Shown here piece after piece: positions 11,000 through 22,812 of a stretch of 64,000 bases of DNA. The first letter of the stretch is position 1; the number at the start of each line of letters is the position of its first letter. The notes beneath the pieces are model-generated. The model had not been told where the DNA came from. It saw nothing but the letters and a program-made list of their open reading frames with translations, and did not search any database. Origin of the DNA: Eulemur rufifrons (taxonomy: Eukaryota > Chordata > Mammalia > Primates > Lemuridae); the NCBI RefSeq assembly GCF_041146395.1, contig NC_091012.1, positions 16,482,193-16,546,192 of the forward strand, written 5' to 3'. The position numbers were made by a program, and so were the translations under genes.

Positions 11000-13352
11000 T
11001 TCCTAATGACAAGCCTCTCTTTATATGAGCTTAAAGTGTCATTTCATACAATTACTGTAGAAAAAAAAATTAAGAAAGCAAAACACTTAAGTGACAGTGT
11101 TTCTAGACACCTTAAAATTTTCAATGAATATAGTCACAAAGACCCTGAAGTCACAATCAAATATTACAAAAAATATAAGGAAAAGAGTTATTGTGAACAA
11201 GAGTTGGCAGACAAACACGAACAAAATGCAAAATCAACCCCACAAAAATTGCAGATATTAGAATGATTATCTTAAAAACTAATATAAAGGTGTTTAATAT
11301 GTTTAAATGTGTATTTTACAAAGAATAAAAGTATGAATGAATTAAGAAGAGCTTTAAAATTTACATTGCAATGTTATGTCAACACATTTGGCAATTGGAG
11401 AAAATAACAAATTTCAAGGAAAAATACAAATTGTCAAAACCAACTCAAAAAGAAATAAAATAGTTTGAATTGTTATCTATCCATTAAAGATATTAGGGGC
11501 TGGGCGTAGTGGCTCACGCCTATAATGCTAACACTCTGGGAGGATCACTTGAGGTCAGGAGTTCGAGACCAGCCAGAACAAGAGCAAGACACCATTTCTA
11601 TTGAAAACAGAAAAATAAACTAGCCAGACAACTAAAAATAGAAACAAACAAACAAACAAACATTAACCAGGTGTGATGGGGAGTGCCTGTAGTCCCAGCT
11701 ACTCAGGAGGTTAAGGCAGGAGGATTGCTTGAGCCCAGGAGTTTGAGGTTGCTGTGACCTAAGCTGAGGCCACCACCCTGTAGCCCAGACAACAGAGCAA
11801 GAGTGCCTCAAAAAAAAAAAAAAAAAAAAAAAGATATTGACTCTGTCTCATAAAGAAAACACTAGTTTCAGATGGGTTTTATAGATAAATTCTACTAAAT
11901 ACTAAGATGTTCTAGAAGTTAGGTAATAATAATAATAATACCCAAATTGAAATAGCTCACAAGAAAAGTATTAATTGAGAAAGTAAATCTCTATAAATTA
12001 CCCAAAATGCAGTTCACAAAGACAGACATATAGAAAATATGAAATAGAGGTTAAGAGACGTAGAGTGAGATTGTCTAATATGCATTTCATTAGAGTTCTA
12101 GACAAAGATAATAAATAGATGTGAGAGAACCAATACTGAAAGAATAACTGAAAATTTTCTAAAATTAAGAAAAGACAGAAATCTTTATATTCAGAAATCC
12201 CCACACATTCCAAGTAGTATAGTAGACAGATGTTCATAATAGGGACACCACAGTAAAATGATAGAGCATCAAAGACACAGAGGAGATCTTAAGTGACTAG
12301 GGAGAAAATATGTCTGTAAAATCAAAATAATTAGACAGCTAACTTCACAAAAGCAACAGTGGCAACCAGACAACAATAGAAATATATCTTCAAAATTCTG
12401 AGTGAAGATAAGTGACTCAGAACTGTAATAAATTTCACTTAGTAATTTTACTAAGTGAAACACATAGGATAAATGTGATTAGGCAACACGTAAGGATAAC
12501 TAAAATGAAAACTTGATCTAATGAACATAATAAGAAATGCTGCCTTCAAAAACTAGAGAATGTTTATTCATTCTAAATATGAATTAAATATACATTTGAA
12601 TATTGGCCACATGCTGGGCCAAAAAGTAAGACAAATTTTAGAGAATCAATATTCTATGGAACACATTTTCTAACCTAAGTTCAAAGAAGTTAGAAATCAA
12701 GGACAAATTACAACACTCATAAATAATTTGTTGATCAATATAAATTATAGTAGAAAATATTTAGGGCTGCATGATAATAAAATATTAGTGTTTTAAACAT
12801 GTAGAATGTAGTAAAACATTAAATGGGACATTCATAAGTTTTAGAACTTATTAAAGAAAATAAGCTAAAATAAAATTAGCTAAGTATCCAACTTAAATTA
12901 GAAAAATAAAATTTAAACAAATCAAAGAACAAGAAATAATAAAATGAGTGGAAATAGAGGATCAAACTAGATAAAAGATGATTCTTTGAAAAGACAAAGA
13001 TAAGTGACAAATCCCTGACAAAATTCATCAATTAAATAAAGCCACAAATAAATAAGAATAAATATGAAAAGGAGGCACAATTAGAGATGGAGGGGATATT
13101 GAAAAAATAGTCATATTAAGTTATAAACAAATTTATGCCAATATAGTCAAAAACAGGAAAAAGTGAACAAATTCCTAGAAAAATATAAACCACCAAAGCT
13201 GACTCAATAAAAAAATAAACAAATCTAAATTATCATATAACTATTAAAGATATTGAATTAGTTGTAAACATATTTCTGCAAAAAGAATAAACCATTTCAT
13301 GTGGGCTTTGTGAGTAAATTCTAGCAAATAGTTAATGAATCAAGAATTCCAG
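11000..13352 (+). mobile_element. Old L1M-type LINE, 5' part and ORF2, interrupted by an Alu
   Basis: A-rich + strand sequence follows the order of an ancient L1. There is an upstream part with 'accaatactgaaagaataactgaaaattttc..aaattaag' near 12130-12175. ORF2-like sequence comes next: 'ggccacatgctgggcca' near 12605, then 'gttagaaatcaa', then 'attctttgaaaag' near 12980. All frames are broken. The left boundary is uncertain. The element continues beyond the Alu at 13353 and resumes at about 17.1 kb. Confidence 0.75.
11495..11829 (+). mobile_element. Alu dimer, plus orientation
   Basis: Starts with 'ggggctgggcgtagtggctcacgcc' and ends in an A tail at about 11813-11832. A short (CAAA)n-like expansion in the middle linker (11643-11661) and a deletion in the left arm are visible. 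The flanks repeat aaagatatt (11486-11494 and 11830-11838). It is inserted into the old L1M. Confidence 0.93.
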
Positions 13353-13662
13353 AGCCAGGCACGGAAGCTCACACCTATAATCCTAGCACTTTGGGAAGCT
13401 GAGGTTGAACATTGCTTAAGTCCAGGAGTTCAACAACAGCCTGAACAGGAATGAGACCCTGTCTCTACAAAAAAATAGAAAAATTAGCTGGACATCATGG
13501 CTCACACTTGTAGTCCCAGCTACTTGGGAGGCTGAAGTAGGAGGATGGCTTGAGCCCAGGAGTTGGAGGCTGCAGTGAGTTATGATGACTCCAGTACACA
13601 CCAGCCTGGGAAACAGAGCAAAACTCTGTCTCAAAAAATAAATAAATAAATAAATAAATTCC
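13353..13662 (+). mobile_element. Old Alu (AluJ-like), plus orientation
   Basis: Diverged Alu dimer starting 'agccaggcacggaagctcac' and ending in a degenerate (AAAT)n tail. Target-site repeat 'aattcca' on both sides. The orthologous insertion in the second segment copy is at 58,739. Confidence 0.92.
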
Positions 13663-13769
13663 ATCCTTACACAAACACTTTCAGAAGACAAGAAAGAAGA
13701 AATTCTCCCCAAATCATTTTATAACAATATATCCTTGATATAAAACTAGACAAAATAATTTTAAAGAAC

Positions 13770-16700
13770 ATTGATATTGATAAAAACAAATGCAAATGGA
13801 AATACAACACACCAAAATCTATGGGATACAATGAAAAGCAGTACTAAGAGAGAAATTGATATCAGTAAACCTCTACATAAACAAAAGTAGAAATATGTCA
13901 AATAAACAGCCTAGCAATGCACTTTAAAGAACAAGAAAGGAAAAACAAATGAAACTCAAAATTAGTAGACATAAAGAAATAAAAAATATCAGAGCAGAGA
14001 TAAATGAAATTGAGACAAAAACACAATAAAAAGATTAGCAAAACAAAAGGTTAGTTTTATGAAAAGGTAAACAAAATTGACTAAACTTTAGTTAGACTAA
14101 GAAAAAAAAGAATATCCAAATACATAAAATCAGAGATAAAAAAGGAGACATTATAATTGTTACCACAGAAATTCAAAGGAACATCAGAGACTATTATGAT
14201 AATCTATTATGATGCCAATAAATTGGGAAACGTAGAAGAAAAGGACAAATTCCTAGACACATACAGCCTACCAAGATTGAACCATGAAGAAATAGAAAAC
14301 CTGAACAGACCAATAATGAGTAACAACAGAAAAACAGTAATAAAAAGTCTCCCATCAAAGAAAAGCTCAGGACCTGATGGCATCAATGCCGAATTCTATG
14401 AAATATTTAAAGAAGAACTAACATGAATTCTACTCAAACTATTCCAAAAACTTAAAGAAGAGGAAATACTTCCAAACTCCATTCTACAGGCCTGCAATAA
14501 TACCTTGATACCAAAACCAGACAAGGACACAACAAAAAAGAAAACTACAGGCCAATATCACTGATGAACATAGATGCAAAGTCCCCAACAAAATACTTGC
14601 AAACCAAATATAACCATACATTAAAAAGATTATTCTCTATGATCACATGGGAGTCATCCTGAAGATGCAAGGATGGTTCAACACATGCAAATCAATAAGC
14701 ATGATACATCACATTAAGGACAAAAACCATATGATCATGTCAATAGAAGACAAAAAATGTGTTCAATAAAATTCAACATCCCTTCATGATAAAAACTCTT
14801 AACAAAGTGGTTACAGAAGGAACATATTATAACTCAAAACAGTAAAGGCCATATATGACAAATATATGGGGGAAAATTGAAAGCCTTTCCTTTAAGATCT
14901 GGAACAAGACAAGGTTGCCCAATTTCACTGGTTTTACACAACAGAGTACTGAAAGTCCTAACCAGAATAATTAGGCAAAGAAAGAAATAAAGGTCATCTA
15001 AATTGAAAAGAAGTCAAATTGTCCTTGTTTACAGATGACATTATCTTATGTTTAGAAAAACCTGAAGACTGTGCCAAAAACCTTTTAGAACTAATAAATG
15101 GATTCAGTAAGTTTGTAGGATACAAAATCAACATATAAAAATCAGCAGTATTCCTATATCCTAACAGTGAACAATCTGAAAAATAAATGAAGAAAGCAAT
15201 CCCCTTTATAATAGCTATAAAAAAAGTTAAAACAAAATACCTAAGGATAAACTTAACTAAAGAAATGAAAGATCTCTACAATTAAAACTATAGAACACTG
15301 ATGAAAGAAATTGAAGAGGACACAAACAAATGGAAAAATATCCCATGTTCATGGATTGGAAGAATTAATATTGTTAAAATGTCTGTAGTATCCAAAGTGA
15401 TCTACAGATTCAATGCAATCCCTATCAAAATACCAATGACATTTTTCACAAAAATAGAAAAAGCAACTGTAAAATTAACAGGGAATGACAAAAGACCCTT
15501 AATAGTTGAAGTAGTCCCAAGCAAAAAGAACAAAGCTGGAGGCATTCCATTACCTGATTTCAAAATATACTACCAAGCTATAGTAACCAAAACAGCATGG
15601 TACTAACATAAAAAGAGGCACAGATCAATGAAACAGAATAGAGAACCCAGAGATAAATCCATTCATTTACAGCCTACTCACTTTTTACAAAGGCACCAAG
15701 AACATACATTGGAGAAAGGATAGACTCTTAAATGAATGGTGCCAGAAGAACTGAATATTCCTACACAGAATAATGAAATAAGACCCCTATCTCTCACTAT
15801 ATACAAAAATCAAACCAAAATGGATTAAAGACTTAAATGTAAGACCTGAAACTATGAAACTACTAGAAAACACTTAGGAAACACTTCAGGACTTTGGTCT
15901 GGACAAAGATTTCTCAAATAAGACCTCAAAGGCACAGACAACCAAAGCAAAAGTTGACAAATGGGATTTTATCAAGCTAAAAATCTTCTGCACAGTGAAG
16001 TAAACAATCAACAAAGTGAAAAGAAAACCTATAGAATGGGAGAAAATATTTGCAAACTATGGATTCAACAAAGGATTAATAACCAGAGTGTATAAGGAAC
16101 TCAAACAAACCAATAGCAAAAATCCAAATAATTTGATTTAAAAAGGGGCAAACGTCTGAATAGACATTGCTCAAAATAAGACATAGAAAATGCCAAAGGT
16201 ATATGCAAAAGTACTCAACATCGCCAATCATTAGGGAAGTGAAAATCAAAACCACAATGAGAGATCATCTGACCCAAGTTAAAACAGATATTATCAAAAA
16301 AAAAAAAAAAAAACAGAAAACGAATGTTGGCAAGGATTGAGAGAAAGGGGAACATTCATACACTGTTGATCAGAAAGTAAACTAGTACAGCCACTACAGA
16401 AAACAGTATGGGGGTTCTCAAAAAACTAAAAATCAACTAGCACATGATCCAGCAATCCCACACTGGATATATATCCAAAAGAAAGGAATCAGTATATTGA
16501 AGCAATATCTGCCCTCCCATGTTTATTGCAGCACTAGTCACAATAGCCAAGATGTGGAATCAACTTAAGTGTTCATTAGTGGATGAATGGATAAAGGGGA
16601 TGTGGTACATATATATATTGGAATAGTATTAAAGCCATAAAAAAGAATTAAATTCCATCATTTGCAGCAACATGGATGGAACTGGAGGATATTATATTAA

Positions 16701-17105
16701 ATGAAATAAGCCAGGCATAGAAAGACAAATATAGCACGTTCTCACTCGTATGTGGGAGCTAAAAAAAAATTGATGTAATGGAGGTAGAGACTAGAATGAT
16801 GGCTGGAAAAAGTAATGGGGATAAGGAAGAAGAGGGGATTAGTTAAAGAGAACAAAACTACAGTGAGATAGAAAGAATATGATCTAGCACAAGAGAGCAA
16901 CTATAGTTAACAATATTGTGTATTTTACGATAGCTAGAGGAGAAAATTTGGAATGTTCCCAAAACAAAGAAATGATAAATGTTTGAGGCGATAGATATCC
17001 TAATCACCAGATTTGATCCTTGCACATCTTATACTTGTATTGAAATATCACATGTACCCTAAAAATATGTACAACTAGTATGTATCAATACAAATTAAAA
17101 AGAAA
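13770..17105 (+). mobile_element. L1MA/L1PB-type LINE, 5'-truncated, nested in the old L1M
   Basis: This L1 copy begins inside ORF2 ('aatacaacacaccaaaatctatgggata') and runs through ORF2 to a 3' UTR of L1MA/L1PB character ('cacatgtaccctaaaaatatgtacaactagtatgtatcaat'). It ends in an A-rich tail near 17,100. ORF2 landmarks in broken frames are [21 protein letters not shown] near 14,200, the fragment '[13 protein letters not shown]' at about 14,365-14,405, and '[19 protein letters not shown]' at about 15,331-15,390. Many stops and frameshifts show that it is dead. A run of about 18 A at 16,298-16,315 is the site occupied by an Alu in the other segment copy. Confidence 0.88.
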
Positions 17106-18205
17106 GCAAAAGATGAGGGAGGAAGAAACCTACTAAACCAAATGTTAGCAAACCAATTCTATAATGCATGAAAAGATAATGCCTCATGTTCAGGTTGGAT
17201 TATTCTAGGAATGCAAGATGAATTTCATATTAGAAAATTCACTTAGATAATTTACCACTTTAATGTATCTTTAGAAACCACCCCTTGTATCTGACATTGG
17301 ATTCTGGCAATCCAAATAAGACAATAAAAAAAATAAAGGATTTAAGTTTTTTTGAAGTTAAAAAATTTAAAAATATCTTTATTCACAAATGATAGTTTTC
17401 ACTAAAAGATTCTATAAGGCAATTATTAAAAATGAATAAGAAAGCATGGCAAAGTTACATTGATATGCGATCAATTCACAAAAGTCCATTGTATTTCTGT
17501 ACACCAGGAGCAAACTGAAATTCAATTTTTAAAACATACTATCTACAAGTGCAACAAAAAATAATGTTTCTAAGAATAAATGCAGCAAACGTGTACAAGA
17601 CTTTAATGTAAAAAATCCTAAAACTATGTTAAAAGACATTTTTAAAAAAACCTAATTAATGGAAACACATGTCAGATGTATACGTGGGAAGACTGAATAT
17701 TGGAATCACATCAACTCTCCAACAAATTAATTCATGGAAATAATTAAATCCTAATTAAAATGCAAATTAATGTTTCACAGAACTTGACAATATGATTGCA
17801 AAGTGTATATGGAAGTACAGGTTGCCAATAGTTAAGACACTTTTGAACAAGGAAAGCAAGGTGATGGTACCTGTGTGACCCAATATCAAAACATATTAAC
17901 ACAACCATGTGTAGTATCAGAGCCGGATTGGACAAACCAAGCAATGGGCCAAAAAGAGATCGAATAAACTGACCTATGAGTATGGTATGGAAACTTGATT
18001 TACTGCTGTTTCTATGGGAAAATCTGGACTGTTCACTAATTTAAGTGCATGAAAATGAATCCACAATTCACACCATACACATACAAAAAAATCAATCCAG
18101 ATAGACCAAAATTTTTACTGTCAAAGGCAAACTCTAAGACTTTGAAGAAGGGGAAAAAAAACCACATATAGGCAACGGAACCTGCAAAAAACAGCTTGGA
18201 TTCAG
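17106..18205 (+). mobile_element. Old L1M ORF2, resumed after the nested L1
   Basis: Sequence after the nested L1 tail picks up the ancient ORF2 where it broke off: 'ttagcaaaccaattctataatgcatgaaaagataatgc' then 'ggattattctaggaatgcaagatg'. The remaining C-terminal ORF2 part is heavily mutated. The right boundary merges with unassigned sequence near 18.2 kb. About 65 bp present at 63,005-63,070 in the paralogous copy are missing here near 17,275. Confidence 0.78.
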
Positions 18206-18224
18206 AGACGCAGCTCTGGTTGGG

Positions 18225-18460
18225 TTAGGGGCTGTGGCCCTGGAGTTTTGCTGCCTCAGTTCCAATCCCAGCTTCATCACTTCCTAGATGAGTGGTCTTG
18301 GGAAAATTACTGAATTTCCCCAAGCAAGTGTCTTTATCTGTAATAACGGGGTAATATTAACACCCCCTGCAGAGGTTTTTGTAAAGGTTCAGTGAGATCC
18401 TTTCTGTAAAGTGCGTAGCACAGGATCAGCACGTGGTAGAAGCTCAGGAATGCCGCCAGG
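18225..18460 (+). mobile_element. MIR SINE
   Basis: Matches the MIR plan: 'ttccaatcccagcttcatcacttcctagatgagtggtcttgggaaaattactgaatttcccc', then 'gtaataacggggtaatatt', then 'ttgtaaaggttcagtgagatcc' and 'agcacgtggtagaagctca'. It is an ancient mammal-wide tRNA-derived SINE, near full length. Confidence 0.88.
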
Positions 18461-20059
18461 ACAATGACCTGGCCATTTGGACAACCGTGGGAGAATCCAG
18501 GGAGCCAGAGCCACATTTCCTGGAGAAAAGCAGGAAATTCAAGATTTGATGCCCTGGTGAAGGAGGCTGAGGATTTTGTGATTTTCCAGGGGGAAGAGCT
18601 AGTTCTGAGGGAGACAGATGCCAGAATACAGAAGAAATGTTTAACCATTTAAAATGGACCAATGGCTGTTTACTCCAGCAGATTTTGCTATAAGATGAGG
18701 CAACTATGCAGCCCATTTCTCTTTAACCTCATTTTGTCTGTAATTTCATATGTTGCAGACATCTCATCATGTCAATATATGCAGATCTGCCACATTATGG
18801 ATTTGTCTAAGGTCCTGTAGTGCAGATATAATATAATTTATGTAATTGATCCACTCTTGATGAACATTTAGATAGCTTCCATTTTATGTTTTTTTATTTT
18901 AAAACCATAGGGGGAAAAATGAATCAATAGAAATGTAAAAACAAGCACATATACGCACCTACGTGTGCGTGTGTGTAGATAAAGCATTTCAAATTGGAGT
19001 GGGGATGAAGAGACCCCATTCTGTACCAATTTCTGTGTAAGTGAAATCATAGAATCATTGAATGACAGGGTAGATGGGGCCTTAGAAATATCCAGTGGGA
19101 TGACTTTCAGTTTATAGCGTTGTTTGTTGCAACACCATTCAAAGTAGCCAAAATATGGGATCAGCCAAAATGCCCATCAAAGGATAAACAGATAAATAAA
19201 ATGTGCAGAGCACTAAACACAAATGGAAACATGTAATTGCTGAATGTTATAAACTCCTACTCTAGGCTTAGCTGGAGGTAGGTGCTCTGCACATGTCACT
19301 TATCCTTACAACTCTCTTCTGAAGAAAGTACTGCTAGAGTGACCATGTGACAATAAGGAAACTGAAGTCATATTGTTAGTAAGTGGCGCACTTGGCAGTC
19401 CAACAAGTAAAACCGAGAAGCCTGAATTACTCTGGTGAAGCACATGTGGGACTGCACAAGCCTACCCGACATGCTTGCTGTATACACACACCTCTGGCTT
19501 TTCCACTACCCCCGGAAGATTCCCAGACCCAATTGCCATATCAGTTCTTCAAACTGAAGATGAGGCCCAGAGTCCTTCAGGGATCCAGCCAGCAGTAGGT
19601 AGTGGCCAAGGCAAGACAGGGACACCGTGGACCTGAGGCTCCTCAGCAAACTGCTGCCTAGGCAGAGAGCAGCCAGGTGGGCCCTTGGGTGGATGGAGAA
19701 GGGGAGCTTTACCCGGGAGAAGCCAGAATAGATGCTGATGAAATCCCTGAGGTTCTGTGATTCTCTGACAAGGAAGGTGAGGTCTTCACTTCCCTGCCTT
19801 TTCTTAGCCCTCTTCAAATTGTAGCAGAGTGCAGACACTAAGACACATAATTTATCACCACCATATCCTTCTTTCTAAAATGTTCTCATCATCTAATCAC
19901 ATCACGACTCAAGAATGCAGAGGTGTCGCTCTCGGCCTGCAGAAAGGCTATTCCAGTTGCCCCGGGAGCCTCTGCTTCCTCGGAGACAATCTGGGCATCA
20001 TGGAAGAGGAGTGAAGGTTAGGGCACAGGTGACCAGGAACATCTGGGTTCCCCTGCCCT
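18461..20059. other. Mostly unassigned, with small L1 and L2/MIR pieces
   Basis: No gene is supported. About 19,110-19,205 reads as a short + strand L1 ORF2 scrap ('gtagccaaaatatgggatcagccaaaatgccc'). About 19,255-19,430 has the MIR/L2 look of 'ggaggtaggtgctctgcacatgtcacttatccttacaac'. Nothing is recognised at 19,430-20,059. Confidence 0.45.
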
Positions 20060-21290
20060 CTGTTAAATTTGTATTTATTAATTTTTAAATTCTCATACAG
20101 TAAAATTCACTTGTTGGGTGCATAGTTCTAGATTTGACCAATGCATGGGATTGTGTAATCACTATCACAATCAAACACAGAGTGGCTCCATCACCCCCAG
20201 TGACCTGTGTGCCACCCTCGGCCCCTCCCCGCTCGGTGGTCCTAGGTCTTTTGGCCTTTTCCAGAATGTCAGTTAACTGAAACCACACAGAATTAAGTCT
20301 TTGAGTCCAGCTGCTTTCAGCGGGCATAAGGCATCTGAAATTCATACATTCTGTTGTGTTAATCAACAGTGTGGTCCTTTTTACTGCCGAGAGGTATTCT
20401 GTCAATAGATGAGCCACAGTTTGTGTATACATCCACCCACCGATGACTTCAGTTTAATCAGTTTGCAGTTTGAGGCAATTATGAATAAAGCCACTATAAA
20501 TATTTACATACTTTACAAATGTAAGCACGGTTTTCCTTGTTTGTTTTTTTAACTTGGGTATATTCCTAGCTGGGATTACTGAAATGGTAAATGAATGTTT
20601 ACCTTTCTAAGAAACTGTCAAACTTTTTGAAAGTGGCTGCACCACTCTGCATTGCTGCCTGCGATGTACAAGTTTCAGCTCTACACACTCACCAGGACGT
20701 GGTATTTCCGATTTTTAACTTTACCTACTTGTAGCGACATCACCTTGTAAAGGAATTGGCATTTCCCTAATTGCTTGTAATGCTCAGCATCTTTTCACGT
20801 GCCTTTTGCCATCAGTATATCTTCTTTGATGAAGTGTCATTCAAGTCTTTTGCTCATTTATTTTTAGAGAGGTTTTAGATTCACAGCAAAATTGAGTGGA
20901 AGTTATAGAATTTCCCATATACCCCTTCCTCATATATCTAAAAATTTGAAAATTTTACATGTTATGCTTACCTCTATGATATAGTTTGCATTTATTTTTA
21001 TATCTTTGCATACACTTTTCTGATTATTCTAGCATCATTTTTGAAAGGGTTATCCATTCTCCATTGATTTGTTTTTGCACCTTTGTCAAAAATCAATTGA
21101 TCGCATTTGAGTGAGTCTCCTTCTAACTCTCCAATCTGTCCCATTGATCGAAGTGTCCATTCTTTTGCCAAAGCCAGACTGTCTTGATTACTGTTGCTTT
21201 ACAGTAAATCTTGAAATTAGATTACATGAGTGCTTCAAATTTTCTTATTTTCAAAGTTTTTTGGCCATCTCGGCAGCCCTCTTTTAGTTC
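20060..21290 (-). mobile_element. Old L1M 3' half, minus orientation
   Basis: Read on the minus strand this is an L1 ORF2 C-terminal region and 3' end. On the + strand it shows the reversed landmarks 'gagccacagtttgtgtatacatcc', 'caattatgaataaagccactataaa', 'gaaactgtcaaactttttgaaagtggctgcacc' and 'gactgtcttgattactgttgctttacagtaa'. It is highly diverged and has no open frame. Confidence 0.85.
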
Positions 21291-22477
21291 TGCTTTTACC
21301 TGTTTTATCCAATGAAAATCACTGGCCTGCACTGGCATCACACGTGATTCTCCAGCTTCCGGCCCAGCTCCCCTTCTCTGGCCACACACTCCCGCCTTGG
21401 GCGGTGAGCCTCCCCCAGAAACAGCCTCCGCCCTTCTCCTGCTCATGAACTCTCCCCAACCTACCACCACCCTCAGCAGCACCCTCACCATGCAATCTCC
21501 TCTGACACTGTCACCTCACAATGCACAAGAACCTTTCCTTCCCGAAGCTTCTAAAGCACTTATTTTGAGATTCTCCTTGATCCCTTAGTGTGGATCTGTG
21601 GCCTGGCGACATGACAATCACATGGGGAGTTATGAAAACCCAGATTCCTCCCTTGCTGACCCGCTGTCCAAGAGCCTCCTTGGTCATTGGTGGAGCCTGA
21701 GATTCTGATGATTTCACATTGGCCAGATGATTCTATGGCAGTCGGGTGTGGGGACCCCTGTTATGACACGTATCCTGAACTACTCGTGTTGCTGGTCACT
21801 CTATCGTGCATCTGTGAATACGTCTCATGCATAGAGACCTGGTCCTGCACTTCCGTGCTCTCCCCAAGCTCTTTTGTGCTCTTTGAATGTTTAGAATCCG
21901 TATTTTTAGAGGTAGTTATTGACTGAAGACTTGGTGGTAATCCAAAACTGCACAGCAGAGCTGAGCAGTTGCCAAGGAGACTGCATGGCCCTCCGAGCCA
22001 ATCACATTCACTATCTGGCCTCTGGCAGGAAAGTGGCTGCTGTTCTAGAAGAAGCAGTGGGTTGCAATCCTGATTGAGCAGCAGAACCCCATGGAAGCTC
22101 CAAGAGCTCAGACCTACTGAATCCCCTGCTCTGGGGGAATCAGTTAACTGTGAAAGTTCTCTGGGTGGTCCCGGTGCAGCCCACCCCCTGCAAGAACCAC
22201 TGAATGGGGGAGGGGCAGAGGCCGTCCTGGCTCTACTCTAACCTGCCTGTCACCTTGGGCAGGTCCTCTTGCCTCCCTGCACTTCAATTTTCTCATCAAG
22301 AAAAGAGCTGAGGAAACAAAACATCTCTGAGGGCCTCGCGATGGTAACATTCTATGATCCTGTATTCTCGTAACATTTGTCATAATTAGGCCGTTTAATG
22401 GTGAGATGCCTGATACCAGTGGATGTCCACTAGGGGTGCACTTGCTGAGTGTGGGGACGACAACGATGATTTGGGAA
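21291..22477. other. Unassigned, with two MER5-like DNA transposon remnants
   Basis: Two pieces look like non-autonomous hAT-Charlie MER5 elements: about 21,610-21,760 and about 22,040-22,203. The second ends in 'caagaaccactg', which resembles the MER5 terminal repeat. The remainder (21,291-21,609 and 22,204-22,477) is unassigned. Confidence 0.5.
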
Positions 22478-22812
22478 TGCTACGGCTGAAATGTGCCCCT
22501 TCCAAGTTCATGTGTTGAAGCCCCAACCCCCAGGAGCTCAGAATGTGACTGTATTTGGACCTTTATATACTGTATTTGGGGTCTCCAAAGAGGCGATTAA
22601 GTTAAAATGAGGTCATTAGGGTGGGCCCCTACATGCCTGGAGTTCTTCTAAGAAGAGGAGATTGGGACACAGCACAGAGGGAGGGGGGAGCCCACCCTGC
22701 CAACACCCTGACCTCGGAGTCCAGCCCCAGAACTGTGAGACAGCAGTTTCTGCTGCCTAAGCTGCCCGGTTGGTGGTACTTTTTCATGGCAGCCCTAGGA
22801 AACTAACGCTAG
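22478..22812 (+). mobile_element. MLT1-type MaLR LTR, plus orientation
   Basis: Solo LTR of the ERVL-MaLR class. It reads 'tgctacggctgaaatgtgcccc...catgtgttgaagccccaaccccca', then 'tgtgactgtatttggacc', then 'ttaaaatgaggtcattagggtgggcccc', 'agaactgtgagacagcag' and the end 'catggcagccctaggaaactaacg'. Non-coding. Confidence 0.88.

Larger units (their letters stand above)
13055..18205 (+). repeat. Duplicated segment, copy 1 (nested L1/Alu block)
   Basis: This block matches the segment from 58,449 to the window end, in the same orientation. Both copies contain the same three-layer nest: an old L1M ORF2, an Alu at the same base (after 'aattcca'), and a younger L1 inserted further on. They then continue in the same old L1M. 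Shared insertion sites mean the two are paralogous copies of one ancestral segment, not independent L1 insertions. By eye, divergence is about 20% at the left end, about 13% around 13.7 kb and only about 4-6% from about 15 kb rightward. Copy 1 lacks an Alu and about 65 bp present in copy 2. Confidence 0.9.

Noticed and set aside
13416..13712. Minus-strand 98-codon frame
   Set aside because: It is Alu antisense sequence, which often encodes such frames by chance.
15301..15606. Open frame of 101 codons as a host gene
   Set aside because: It is a fragment of L1 ORF2 with [16 protein letters not shown] text, inside a dead L1.
17744..17944. Minus-strand frame conserved with 63,537-63,737
   Set aside because: Conservation follows from the segmental duplication. 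The frame is antisense to old L1M ORF2.
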